Part shown: positions 40,400-48,847 of the stretch, one piece after another
How the letters are laid out: every line of letters begins with the position of its first letter
Numbering within the stretch: position 1 is the first letter of the stretch
Assembly (NCBI GenBank): GCA_027491155.1
Contig: JAIXWR010000004.1
Location: forward strand, 1 to 55,798
Length of the DNA stretch: 55,798 nt
Direction of reading: 5' to 3'
From: Verrucomicrobiaceae bacterium
Lineage (GTDB): Bacteria; Verrucomicrobiota; Verrucomicrobiia; Verrucomicrobiales; Akkermansiaceae
Position numbers and translations under genes: made by a program
Notes under the pieces: generated by a model
Database searches by the model: none
Seen by the model: only the letters and a program-made list of their open reading frames with translations
What the model was told of the DNA's origin: nothing

Positions 40400-43300
40400 T
40401 CAGGGTGGATCGCCCGCGGTCAGCCAATTCGCGGCGAGGATGTTGTAGTCGCCGGAGTTCACCACCCCGTTGCCGGTGATGTCCGCCGCCGGATTGACGC
40501 CGGGGAAGGCGACGCTGAGGATGTTGTAGTCCCCGGAATTGATCAGGTTGTTGCCGTTGAGATCCCCTCCGCGAAGGAGGGATGCGCCGGTGAAGGACAC
40601 GACGCCCTGGCCGTTGGGATCGAGCCCGGCGGGAAGACGCCGCCGCAGGTTCCACGCCATCTTCGCGCTCAGGTTCACCGTCCCTGCGGGCACTTCCTCC
40701 AGAACCGTGGATCCGAGACCGCCGGCGAAATTCAGCGGCACGGTCCAGGTGGCCAGCACCGTCCCACCGGCCCCGGTGGCGACGAACACCACGTCCCGGG
40801 TGACCGGCGTGCTCACCAGGCCCTGCGGCGCGACGCTCACGGTGATCCGGTTCTTGAGAATCTCCACGGCGCCGATCGGCAGCACCGCCAGATTGCCGGA
40901 GCGGTCCATCGCGAGGCCGTTCACATCGTAGGTTCCGTTGGGAACCGAGGCGCCGACCGTGACGTCGAACACGTAACGGGTGAACGACTCGCCGAGCACC
41001 GTCACCGGCGTTGCGGAAACCAGGACACCGTGCAAGGTCGCGGAGGCACCTGCGAATTCGACGCCGGCATCCTCGTCATCGATTCCGGCCAGAAGGTCGC
41101 GGGCATCGAAGGTGACGGTCACCACGCCCTGCCGCGTGATCGTGCCGCTTTGCAAGACATCCAGCGGCACGGCATCGCGGATCTGCACCGCGGTGGCACC
41201 CGCGGCGAATTCAGGATCCGTTCCATCCACGGTGAGCGTGGCGGAGTTCCGGGTGAAAGGCACCTCGCGGAAGTAGGGCACGCCTCCGCTGCTGGCGGTC
41301 AAGCGGGTGTCGATCAGGACTTCGTCCCCGGGCGCCTTCTCGCGGAAAAAGAACCGGGTCAGACCCTCCAGCGGCTTCGCCTTGAGACGAACCGCCGCCA
41401 CCGGGCCGTCGGCAAGGCTGCCGTCGGGATCCGGCCGGGAGAATCCGAATCCGACCGCCGTGTTGAACCGGCCGATCACCGCGGACTCGTCTTCCGCGGC
41501 GTAGAGCGCGCTGTTCCATGCGGCGGACGGAAGCAGCGCGTCGAATTCCAGGTAATCCGTGCTATAGCCGAGCAAGGCCTCCACAGCCTGGGTCTTGTCG
41601 ACGAGATCGCCGATATCGATGCCGGCATCGACGGGGTCCCCCGGTTGAACAAAGAGATTCCCCTCCCCATCCAGGGTCCGGGTCGGATCCAGCGGAGGCC
41701 GGAAGTCGAGCGACAGGCGGTTCCGCACGTCGGCCGGATCCGCAACGTTGCCCCACCCCTCCGCCGTGGTCGTCACCACCGCGCCCGGCAGGATGTTGAG
41801 CATGCCGAGCCCGTCCTCGAAGACATTGTGGTAGATCCCGGCGCCATTGACCGTGCTGAAGGCGGTCAGCGACGAGGAGCGGAAGAAATTGTCCCGCAGC
41901 AGCAGATCGCTGCCGACCAGGGTCATGAACGCGCCGGCAACCTCGCAACGCCTCATTTCAAAAGTCGCACCCGTGTTCACCAGCACGTTGAAGGTTCCGC
42001 TGCTGTCGAGCGTGCAACCGTCGAGCACGAGGCTGCCGAGAACGATCAGCGTCACGCCGGGGGCGACATGGATGTCGGAGGCGATGCCGAGCGTGCTGCC
42101 GCTGAAGGTCGTGTTGGCATGGATGTGCAGCGACCCGAGGCAGTTGAAGAACGTGAAGGAGCCGGAAAGCGTGTGATACTGACCGACGCCGAGCGGATCG
42201 AGCGACAGGTCACCGTCCGTCACGTCGATCACCGCACCCGGCAGCACGTCGAGCCGGCCGAGCAAGACCGCTCCGCCGCGGACCTCGAGCCGGGACCCCG
42301 CCGCCAGCGACAAGTGGCCTGCTTCGAGCCGCGCGCCGCGCCCGACCGTCAGCACTGCGGCCGGTGCCATCTGCAAGTCCCCTCCCGCGATCGACTCGCC
42401 CTCGTCCAGAACCAGTTCCCCCTCCAGCGGAGAGTTGCCGAAGTTCAGTTCGGTCAAATCCCCGTCGGCATACCACGGCTCGAAGTCCGCCCCGCCGGCC
42501 CCGTCGATCGCCGCACCGCCGCCCGGGCCCGCCCCGCCCGGACCGTCCGCAGCGCCCCAGTAATTGAAGGTCGCGTCCAGGCTACCCGCGGTCTCCCCGT
42601 TCCACACGCCCACCGCGCTGCCGAAGCGGTTCCGGTGGAACCCGTTGCCGGCCAGGTTGGAATCGGCCTGGTCGTCGTAGCGCAGGTCGCCATGGCCGCC
42701 GGGCGATGCGACCGTGCCGTTGTTTTCAAAGTCGTTGTCCTCGACCCGGTTGCCGCGCGCCCCGCGGGCCGGATCGACCAGGTTGCCGAAGCCGGTGAGC
42801 CGCAGTCCGTAGGCGCTATTGCCGCTCCAGCGGTTTTTCCGGATCGTGCAATTCCCGGGCCCGGCCGCCATCCCGCCGAGGTTCCCTTCGAAGACGTTGA
42901 AGGAAATCTCCGCTCCCTCCAACGAGCGGGATCCGCCGTTGAGGCCGGTCGCATGACCGGCGAAGCGGTTGGCACGAATCAATGCCGGTCGCAGCAAACT
43001 TGGACCGAGGTTGCCGTTACCATCGCAGAAAAAACCCGTTCCGGCGACGCCGCCCGTGCGCAGCACCTCGTTGTCGGTGAAGTGCAGGCCGTCGAAGGAA
43101 TCGGGCGCATCGAGAAAGATCGCCTGAACCGACGCGGCGGATGCCACGAAGACGTTGCCCGAGATCGTCGCGTTCTCGGCCCCGCGGTTCATCCACAGGG
43201 CGGCTCCGCTGGCCCCGGCGGTCACCCGCACATGGTTGTTGAGCAGCTCCAGGCCCGGAGCTTCCGCTCCATCGACCGCCACCACCCCGCCGGGGCCGGC

Positions 43301-43654
43301 GACCGGGGACTCGAGACTGAAGCCGTCGAGGATGATCTTTCCCGCCGCGGAGGAAATCGTGATCGCCGCCCCACCGGCCGGGGCGATGACGGACTCGATC
43401 GCGGGATCGGGAACCCCCGCGACCCGGCCCCTCGCATCCGCGCCGGAGCGGGCGCCGCGGAGCGTCAGCGGGCTCTTGTTCACCACCAGATTCGAGCCAT
43501 ACAGCCCGGGGGCGGCTTCGATCACGTCGCCGGGGGAAGCGGCATCGATGGCATCTTGAAGGGTGATGAAAGCTTCGCCAGGGCCGACTTTGAGAAGATC
43601 GGCACCGGCCACCGCCGTGACACTGAGAAACGTCAGGAAGGACTTGGCAAACAC
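40400..43654 (-). CDS. Secreted parallel beta-helix protein with cohesin-like region and dockerin-like tail
   Basis: 1084 aa with signal peptide (FLTFLSVTAVAGA). Residues ~20-640 are right-handed beta-helix coils typical of pectate-lyase/NosD-like proteins (ITLQDAIDAASPGDVIEAAPGLYG; ISGNVFVA; IRANRFAGH; LLLRDNFFRSS). A cohesin-like beta segment follows (AVEALLGYSTDYLEF; VAAVRLKAKPLEG). Then Ig-like repeats (TVTFDARDLLAGIDDEDAG) and a dockerin-like pair of calcium-type loops (GDLNGNNLINSGDYNIL; ADITGNGVVNSGDYNIL). It is clearly paralogous to the 1293-aa protein at 44585-48466. No catalytic site recognised; it may be an adhesin or polysaccharide-binding protein. Confidence 0.8.
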   Translation of the reverse strand: MFAKSFLTFLSVTAVAGADLLKVGPGEAFITLQDAIDAASPGDVIEAAPGLYGSNLVVNKSPLTLRGARSGADARGRVAGVPDPAIESVIAPAGGAAITISSAAGKIILDGFSLESPVAGPGGVVAVDGAEAPGLELLNNHVRVTAGASGAALWMNRGAENATISGNVFVASAASVQAIFLDAPDSFDGLHFTDNEVLRTGGVAGTGFFCDGNGNLGPSLLRPALIRANRFAGHATGLNGGSRSLEGAEISFNVFEGNLGGMAAGPGNCTIRKNRWSGNSAYGLRLTGFGNLVDPARGARGNRVEDNDFENNGTVASPGGHGDLRYDDQADSNLAGNGFHRNRFGSAVGVWNGETAGSLDATFNYWGAADGPGGAGPGGGAAIDGAGGADFEPWYADGDLTELNFGNSPLEGELVLDEGESIAGGDLQMAPAAVLTVGRGARLEAGHLSLAAGSRLEVRGGAVLLGRLDVLPGAVIDVTDGDLSLDPLGVGQYHTLSGSFTFFNCLGSLHIHANTTFSGSTLGIASDIHVAPGVTLIVLGSLVLDGCTLDSSGTFNVLVNTGATFEMRRCEVAGAFMTLVGSDLLLRDNFFRSSSLTAFSTVNGAGIYHNVFEDGLGMLNILPGAVVTTTAEGWGNVADPADVRNRLSLDFRPPLDPTRTLDGEGNLFVQPGDPVDAGIDIGDLVDKTQAVEALLGYSTDYLEFDALLPSAAWNSALYAAEDESAVIGRFNTAVGFGFSRPDPDGSLADGPVAAVRLKAKPLEGLTRFFFREKAPGDEVLIDTRLTASSGGVPYFREVPFTRNSATLTVDGTDPEFAAGATAVQIRDAVPLDVLQSGTITRQGVVTVTFDARDLLAGIDDEDAGVEFAGASATLHGVLVSATPVTVLGESFTRYVFDVTVGASVPNGTYDVNGLAMDRSGNLAVLPIGAVEILKNRITVSVAPQGLVSTPVTRDVVFVATGAGGTVLATWTVPLNFAGGLGSTVLEEVPAGTVNLSAKMAWNLRRRLPAGLDPNGQGVVSFTGASLLRGGDLNGNNLINSGDYNILSVAFPGVNPAADITGNGVVNSGDYNILAANWLTAGDPP

Positions 43655-43723
43655 GAGGTCGGGGGGATTGGAAATCGGCTGCGGGGTCTCCGCGGGAACG
43701 GGCAGGTTCCTCCCGCGGTTGCT

Positions 43724-44458
43724 TCAGCTGCGCCGTCGGCGACAGCAAAAGACCAGGCCAGCCACAAGGGAGAGCAGGAAACTCGAAGGTTCGGGAACCA
43801 CCGTGAACCGGGTGTAAATCTCCACGCGGTCGATCACCGAGACGGCACCGTTCGGCGGGGTGAGCGCGACGGTGATGGCCCCCGTCATGTGATCCTGCTT
43901 CTGCGCTTGCCAAGTGAGCTCGCGCCACGTGCCCGCCGGCAACCGGCTCGAAAGTACGTTGTTCGAGGTCAGCACGAGATCCCCGGGGGCCAGTCCGAGC
44001 ACGGAAGGAAGGGGCAGCTGCTGGAGATCGCGGTAGGCGACCGCGTAGATCATGATATCGAGCCGGTAGCTCAAGCCGGCACCCGGACTTCCCGGGGCGA
44101 CCGGAACCTCGAAGGTGATCGAACCGTCAGTCCCCGCACCGATATCCCACGCCCCGTCGCCGTCATGCCCCGGATTGCTCAAGGGCAGGCTCGCAGGATC
44201 CTCCCAGCCGTTGCCGAACAGCCCGACATCCACCGAGGCGGACGTCGTGCCGTAAGGGTTTACGGAGGAATTCGGGGTGGGCGAGGTGCTCGCCGTGTTG
44301 AAGAGAAACACCTGCGAGGTCGTGTTCGGAGCGCCGAACCACGAGGGCAGGACCACGGCCGCTCCGGCCCCCGAAGAGAGGCCCAGGATGAACAGGGCGA
44401 CGACGAATCCGGAAAGCATGCCTTCCGCCTTCGGGAGCTTGGCTGGTGTTGATTTCAT
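43724..44458 (-). CDS. PEP-CTERM sorted secreted protein
   Basis: 244 aa from ATG 44458 (MKSTPAKLPKAEGMLSG, then a hydrophobic signal LFILGLSSGAGA). The beta-rich body (SWFGAPNTTSQVFLFNTAS; FEVPVAPGSPGAGLSYRLDI) resembles LamG/lectin-like extracellular proteins. The C-terminus is a canonical PEP-CTERM signal: VPEPSS, a hydrophobic helix (FLLSLVAGLVFCC) and RRRRS. PEP-CTERM proteins are cleaved by exosortase and exported with exopolysaccharide. The exosortase is not in this window. It lies between the two beta-helix genes. Confidence 0.88.
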   Translation of the reverse strand: MKSTPAKLPKAEGMLSGFVVALFILGLSSGAGAAVVLPSWFGAPNTTSQVFLFNTASTSPTPNSSVNPYGTTSASVDVGLFGNGWEDPASLPLSNPGHDGDGAWDIGAGTDGSITFEVPVAPGSPGAGLSYRLDIMIYAVAYRDLQQLPLPSVLGLAPGDLVLTSNNVLSSRLPAGTWRELTWQAQKQDHMTGAITVALTPPNGAVSVIDRVEIYTRFTVVPEPSSFLLSLVAGLVFCCRRRRS

Positions 44459-44469
44459 GACAAATCTGG

Positions 44470-44524
44470 CAAAAGCAAAAAGCAAGGGGGGATGCCTCCG
44501 GCCGATCGCTTGGACGCATCCCCC
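44470..44524 (-). terminator. Terminator/leader hairpin between the two beta-helix blocks
   Basis: On the minus strand GGGGGATGC (44524-44516) pairs perfectly with GCATCCCCC (44495-44487), with TCC/GGA pairing extending inside, followed by CTTGCTTTTTGCTTTT. It can end the transcript of the 1293-aa protein, 28 bp before the PEP-CTERM start. Its closeness to that start also allows a role as a leader structure. Confidence 0.7.
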
Positions 44525-44584
44525 GCTACCGGAACGATGAGGAGGCGACCTTTTCCAAGGAACGCCTCGCCCATCTCCGGCGGA

Positions 44585-47500
44585 TCACTGCGGATCGCCG
44601 ACGGTGTAGAAGTTGGCTTGCAGCGGGAGATAATCGCTGGACTGCACCATGCCGTCACCGGTGATGTCCGCGACGGCATTCACGGTGAGCCAGTTGAAGC
44701 GCAGCGTGGCGTAATCCAAGGTGTTGATCACGTTGTCGCCGGTCAGATCGCCTGCTCTGAGGAGGTCGCCTCCGGTCAATGCCACCGCGCCCACTCCTGT
44801 CGGAGAGAAGCTCGCCGGCACCTTGCTCCGCAGCGTCCATGCGGTCTTGGCACTGATCGAGGCGGTGCCCGCCGGGACGTTCTCCAGCGCCACCGAGCCG
44901 ATGCCGCCCGAGAAGTTGGTGATCGTCTTGGTCCAGGTGGCCAGCACGGTCCCGCCGCCGTTGGTGGCGACAAAGGTCACGTCGCGGGTGGTGCCCCCGA
45001 AGCTCTGGAGTTCCACGGTGGCGATCGCTTCGTTGGCAACCACGAAGGAGCCGAGCAGGGCCTCGGCGGACTGGTTGCCGGAGCGATCGAGTACCGTCGC
45101 CTCCACCGCGTAGGTGCCGGTGGTGGCCGTCGCCGGCACGGTCAGGGTGACCGTGTAAGTCACGACGCCCATCGACTCGCTGGCGACCACCGTGTAGTTC
45201 GAAGCATTGAGCAACGTCAGTCCGTTGTCGGCCGTGAGCACGAGGTCGTCGGCGGCATCCAGCGCGTCAAGACCGGCGAGCCCCGCATCGGTGGCGGTGA
45301 AGGTCAGGATCACCGGGGTGCCGTTGCGCAGGACGCGGTTGGCGGGCGAAAGCACGTCGACCGGTGCCAGCACCGAAGGCTGGACCTGGGTGCCGCTGAC
45401 CGCCGGGATGGCGATGACGGGGTCCTGGTTGTCGATCACCAGTTCGCCGGAGTTCGAGGTGAAGGCGCTCAGGAAGGACGGAAGCCCAGCGGTCGACTTC
45501 GTGAGCCGGGTGTCCTTGACGAAGCTGCCGTCGGGATTGAACTGGTTGTCGGTCTGGGCGCGGAAGAAGCCGACCGTCATGCCGGGCGTGGTCGCGGTGA
45601 AGTTCACCTTCGCCACCGTGAAATCCGCACTGATGCCGTCGTTGCCAGGGCCCACAAGATCCAGGCCGAGGGCACTGTCCACCAGACCCAGGGCGCCGTC
45701 GGTCGAATCGTCGCCGACAATCACGCTCCATCCACTCTCGGGCGATACCGCAGGTGTGGGGCTCACCAGCGAGAGCAGATCCGAATTGTAACCGAGCAGC
45801 GCCTCCGCCGCGATGATGGTGTTCACCCCGAGGGAAGCCACCTTCAGGTCGAGGACGACCGGGTCGGAAGGTTGCACGAACAGGTTGCCGGCATCCAAGG
45901 TCCGGGTCGGATTCGCCGGAGCCGCGAACTCGAGCGAGAAACGGTTCTGCAGCGCGCCCGCGCTGGTCACGTTCGACCAGCCGTCGACGGGATCGAATGC
46001 CGTGCTCGCATCGGTGTTCGCCGCGAGGTCGGTCGCCGAGTCGAAGAGGTTGTGATACACCCGCGAAACCGGCGACGCCTCGATATCGGAGGCAGTGAAT
46101 CGGTTGTCGAAGATCCGGGAACGGAAGTTCACCGGAACCGACGCCGCCAGCGTGTCGATATCGATCCGCGCATCGCTCACGACGCTGCGGGCGAGCGTCA
46201 GCAGTCCGTCGTCCTCAACTTCGATGAAGAAGGGCGACCCGGGGGTCTGGCTGTCGATCACGCATCCGTCGAGAAGCAGTTCACCGCCGCCGTTCACCGT
46301 CAGAGTGGCACCGGCCGCGATATGGATGTCGGAAATCAGCGCGAGGGAACGGCCGATCTCGAAGGTGGTGTCGCCGTTGATTTCCCACGAGCCGAAGCTG
46401 TTGAAGATGGTGAACGAGCCGGAGATCTTGCTGCCGTCGCCGAAGATCAGGTCACCGCCTTCCACCACCAGGGTGGCACCGGGGGCCACCTCCAGCTCGC
46501 CGGCTTGCAGCGAACCGTTGGACGTGATGGTGACCGTCGTGCCGGTCGGGATGAAATAGCTCGGGAAAGAGACCGGAGAATCGATCTCGATGCTCGGCGT
46601 CGATCCGTCCCAGAGCGAGGACTGGTTGCCTTGGAAGCCGTAGGTGCCGCGGCCCGGGGTCGTTTCGACATTCGTGTCCGTGCCCAGGCTGAGGCGGGGC
46701 GAGTAGTCGATGTTCGCCGAGGCTGCCCCGGCGATATCGGGCTGCCCGCCGGGAGCGGTGGCGGTGCCGCCGAACGCGACCGGGATCTGGCTGGAATAAC
46801 CCGGTTCCGCGCTGTTCGCCACGCTCACCACCGGAGTGGCGGTTCCAAACCAGTTGCCCTCGAAGTTCTTCAGGTTGGCACCCGGCGCGGGCAGGGAGCC
46901 ACCGGTCTGGCGGTCGACCACCTGGCCGTACCAGTTGCCGCTGAGATCGTTGTTCGAGAAGTCGCAATTCAGCGCGGACTGGACCGGGAGGTTCGTGCCA
47001 CCGCTCCCGTCGAGGAACAGGATTCCGACGGTCCAGTTGCCGCTGATCCGGTTCTCGGTAACGGTCAGGTTATCGGTCTGGTTACGGAGAATGAGACCGG
47101 TCCGGTTGTTGTGGATGACGTTGTTCCGGACGAGGTGACCGTTGCTGTTGTTGATGTCGATCGCGGTGCGCATGCCCGTGATCTCGTTGTTCGATATGGT
47201 GGTGCCGGTGAAGCTTTGCCCCTGGATCGCGAGGCCGCTGGAATTCAACCCGGGGTTGTTCCAGTCGGTGACGTTGTTGCCGGCCCGCGTGATGGTGAAG
47301 CCGTCCACCGTGGTGCTGGACGCGCCGATCAGGACGGTGGTCGAGGCACCGCCGATCGGACCGACGAGGGTGGTCGAGCCGGCACCGGTGCCCTGGAGGG
47401 CGAGCGATTTGGTAAGTGCGACGTCCTCGGTGAAGGTACCGGGGCCGACCAGAACGGTATCGCCCGCCGACGCGGCATCGATCGCGCTGGCGATGGTCGT

Positions 47501-48466
47501 GCCCGGGACGACAACCTGCTCGTCGGCCGAGTAGTCGATCACTCCGCCGCGGCCCGACCGGCCGCGGTGGAACATGCGGGCTTCCAGCGAAAACTTCTGG
47601 GCATCGCTCAAGGCCCCGGTGGAGATGCCGCCGAAGGTGTTCCCGGTCGCATCGATGCGGAATCCGGCCGCGACGTTCGAGTTGTTGAACAGGCTCGGAT
47701 TGGCCGCCGGCGCGAGGTTGAAGTCGTAGCCGAAGGCATTGCCGGCGATCACGTGCGATCCCGTCGCCGGCGCCGTGCCGCCGAAGCTGAGATAGGTCCC
47801 GCAGGTGCGGAAGGTGTTGCCCGTGAGCGTGATCCCGGCGTTGAAGTCGTCCAGGTTGATGGCAGAGCGGCAGTTCTCGAAGGTGTTGCCGCTGATCGAT
47901 CCCGAACCGCCGTTGACATACATCCCGGAATTCCAGGTTTTGTGGCTGCCGAACAGTCCGCCGGAGAGGTCGCCGGTGAAGAGGTTGCCCTGGATGCTGT
48001 AACCCGTCAGACCCGGGGAGATTTCGATGCCTCGCACCGGCTGTCCGGCATCCACCCCGACCCGGCGGACGATGGAATTCCGCACCGTGGAACTGGAGGC
48101 TTGGATCGACAGCGGGCTGGTCGTGTTGTTCGTCTGGTGGATTTCGACCCCTTCGATCACCACGCCGGCCGCCGTGATGGTCAGCCCGGTGTTGCTGATC
48201 CGTGCCTCTGGCACGCGAACCCCCGTCCCGGCAACCCCGGCATTCGGGCCTTGGATCGTGACCGCCTTGTTGACGTTGACAGCAGCTTCCGTGTAGCTGC
48301 CCGCAGCGACGATGATCGCATCTCCGGGAGCCGCGGCATTGATCGCGGCCTGAATGGTCGGGAAATCAGCCGGGACAGCGATGTTTGCAGCCCAAGCGGA
48401 GCCGAAGGAAGCGACGGTGACGGCAGCGGCAAGAATGCCGGCCCTTGTAAACACAATGGATGTCAT
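44585..48466 (-). CDS. Giant secreted parallel beta-helix protein with cohesin-like and dockerin-like segments
   Basis: 1293 aa from ATG 48466 (MTSIVFTRAGILAAAVTVASFGSAWA). Residues ~27-900 are beta-helix coils (PTIQAAINAAAPGDAIIVAAGSYTEA; ISGNTFENCRSAINLDD; ISNNEITGMRTAIDI). A cohesin-like beta segment follows (AEALLGYNSDLLSLVSPTP; VAKVNFTATTPGMTVGFF). Ig-like repeats (VTYTVTLTVPATATTGTYAVEA) come next, and then two dockerin-like calcium loops (GDLTGDNVINTLDYATL; ADITGDGMVQSSDYLPL). It shares the same order with the 1084-aa paralogue downstream. The intergenic region upstream (48467-48847) also serves the histidine kinase. No hydrolytic site identified. Confidence 0.82.
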   Translation of the reverse strand: MTSIVFTRAGILAAAVTVASFGSAWAANIAVPADFPTIQAAINAAAPGDAIIVAAGSYTEAAVNVNKAVTIQGPNAGVAGTGVRVPEARISNTGLTITAAGVVIEGVEIHQTNNTTSPLSIQASSSTVRNSIVRRVGVDAGQPVRGIEISPGLTGYSIQGNLFTGDLSGGLFGSHKTWNSGMYVNGGSGSISGNTFENCRSAINLDDFNAGITLTGNTFRTCGTYLSFGGTAPATGSHVIAGNAFGYDFNLAPAANPSLFNNSNVAAGFRIDATGNTFGGISTGALSDAQKFSLEARMFHRGRSGRGGVIDYSADEQVVVPGTTIASAIDAASAGDTVLVGPGTFTEDVALTKSLALQGTGAGSTTLVGPIGGASTTVLIGASSTTVDGFTITRAGNNVTDWNNPGLNSSGLAIQGQSFTGTTISNNEITGMRTAIDINNSNGHLVRNNVIHNNRTGLILRNQTDNLTVTENRISGNWTVGILFLDGSGGTNLPVQSALNCDFSNNDLSGNWYGQVVDRQTGGSLPAPGANLKNFEGNWFGTATPVVSVANSAEPGYSSQIPVAFGGTATAPGGQPDIAGAASANIDYSPRLSLGTDTNVETTPGRGTYGFQGNQSSLWDGSTPSIEIDSPVSFPSYFIPTGTTVTITSNGSLQAGELEVAPGATLVVEGGDLIFGDGSKISGSFTIFNSFGSWEINGDTTFEIGRSLALISDIHIAAGATLTVNGGGELLLDGCVIDSQTPGSPFFIEVEDDGLLTLARSVVSDARIDIDTLAASVPVNFRSRIFDNRFTASDIEASPVSRVYHNLFDSATDLAANTDASTAFDPVDGWSNVTSAGALQNRFSLEFAAPANPTRTLDAGNLFVQPSDPVVLDLKVASLGVNTIIAAEALLGYNSDLLSLVSPTPAVSPESGWSVIVGDDSTDGALGLVDSALGLDLVGPGNDGISADFTVAKVNFTATTPGMTVGFFRAQTDNQFNPDGSFVKDTRLTKSTAGLPSFLSAFTSNSGELVIDNQDPVIAIPAVSGTQVQPSVLAPVDVLSPANRVLRNGTPVILTFTATDAGLAGLDALDAADDLVLTADNGLTLLNASNYTVVASESMGVVTYTVTLTVPATATTGTYAVEATVLDRSGNQSAEALLGSFVVANEAIATVELQSFGGTTRDVTFVATNGGGTVLATWTKTITNFSGGIGSVALENVPAGTASISAKTAWTLRSKVPASFSPTGVGAVALTGGDLLRAGDLTGDNVINTLDYATLRFNWLTVNAVADITGDGMVQSSDYLPLQANFYTVGDPQ

Positions 48467-48753
48467 GATTCTGAAGGGGGTAGGAGGGAAGGGACTGAGC
48501 CGTAGCACAAGTCCCCGGCCGAAGCGTCTACATAACATCCTTGCTCCAATGCACATAATTCCTGGATCCGGTCGGTTTTCTCTCTGAACGGTCGAAAACG
48601 CCCCATGAGCGGCCGGCAAACAACCCAAGAGGAACCCGGAAGCTTTGCAAAACCGGACAATTCCGGGATTTCTTCACCTTCGGCCTTGAAGATTGCTTTC
48701 ACGCCCCAAAAGCGGCCGGAGATGCCCTTACCCGGAAATCCAGTTCATCCTTT

Positions 48754-48771
48754 TTGACAATTCTCTGTCAA
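48754..48771. promoter_or_regulatory. Operator-like inverted repeat TTGACA-N6-TGTCAA
   Basis: Perfect 6-bp arms, TTGACA and TGTCAA, around ATTCTC. It is followed immediately by a further TTGAC. Located ~80 bp upstream of the kinase start. The arms match the second inverted repeat, TGACAG/CTGTCA, in the core TGACA/TGTCA, so a common dimeric binding protein is plausible. Confidence 0.5.
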
Positions 48772-48816
48772 TTGACCTCCATGGCTACTTATCATCCCCA
48801 CAGATATTCAGTTCGA

Positions 48817-48830
48817 TGACAGACCTGTCA
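48817..48830. promoter_or_regulatory. Operator-like inverted repeat TGACAG-AC-CTGTCA
   Basis: Perfect 6-bp arms around AC, 17 bp upstream of the kinase start codon. It shares the TGACA/TGTCA half-site with 48754-48771. Position so close to the start suggests repression, or overlap with the ribosome-binding region. Confidence 0.5.
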
Positions 48831-48847
48831 CCGGCCGCACGAGTTGC

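Larger units (their letters stand above)
48467..48847. promoter_or_regulatory. Divergent intergenic region with AT-rich segment and inverted repeats
   Basis: This 381-bp gap lies between the 1293-aa beta-helix gene (leftward) and the MASE1 kinase gene (rightward). It is GC-rich near the beta-helix start and becomes AT-rich from about 48740 (CATCCTTTTTGACAATTCTCTG). Two inverted repeats sit in this AT-rich part: 48754-48771 and 48817-48830. No protein-coding frame that looks real was found. It probably carries promoters for both directions and binding sites for a dimeric regulator. Confidence 0.55.

Noticed and set aside
40400..48466. Dockerin-like tails as evidence for a cellulosome
   Set aside because: No scaffoldin or plant-cell-wall enzyme set is nearby, and both proteins also carry cohesin-like segments; such tails are common in Verrucomicrobia/Planctomycetes surface proteins.
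44492..48505. Plus-strand open frame of 1337 codons antisense to the giant beta-helix gene, with others of the same kind at 41030-44452, 22681-25761 and 448-2160
   Set aside because: They mirror real genes with signal peptides and domains on the other strand, their products are Arg/Gly/Ala/Val-rich without domain motifs, and such open antisense frames are expected from the strong GC bias at third positions.
48754..48800. TTGACA at 48754 as a sigma70 -35 box for the kinase gene
   Set aside because: No acceptable -10 hexamer at 16-18 nt spacing. The symmetry with TGTCAA makes an operator more likely.
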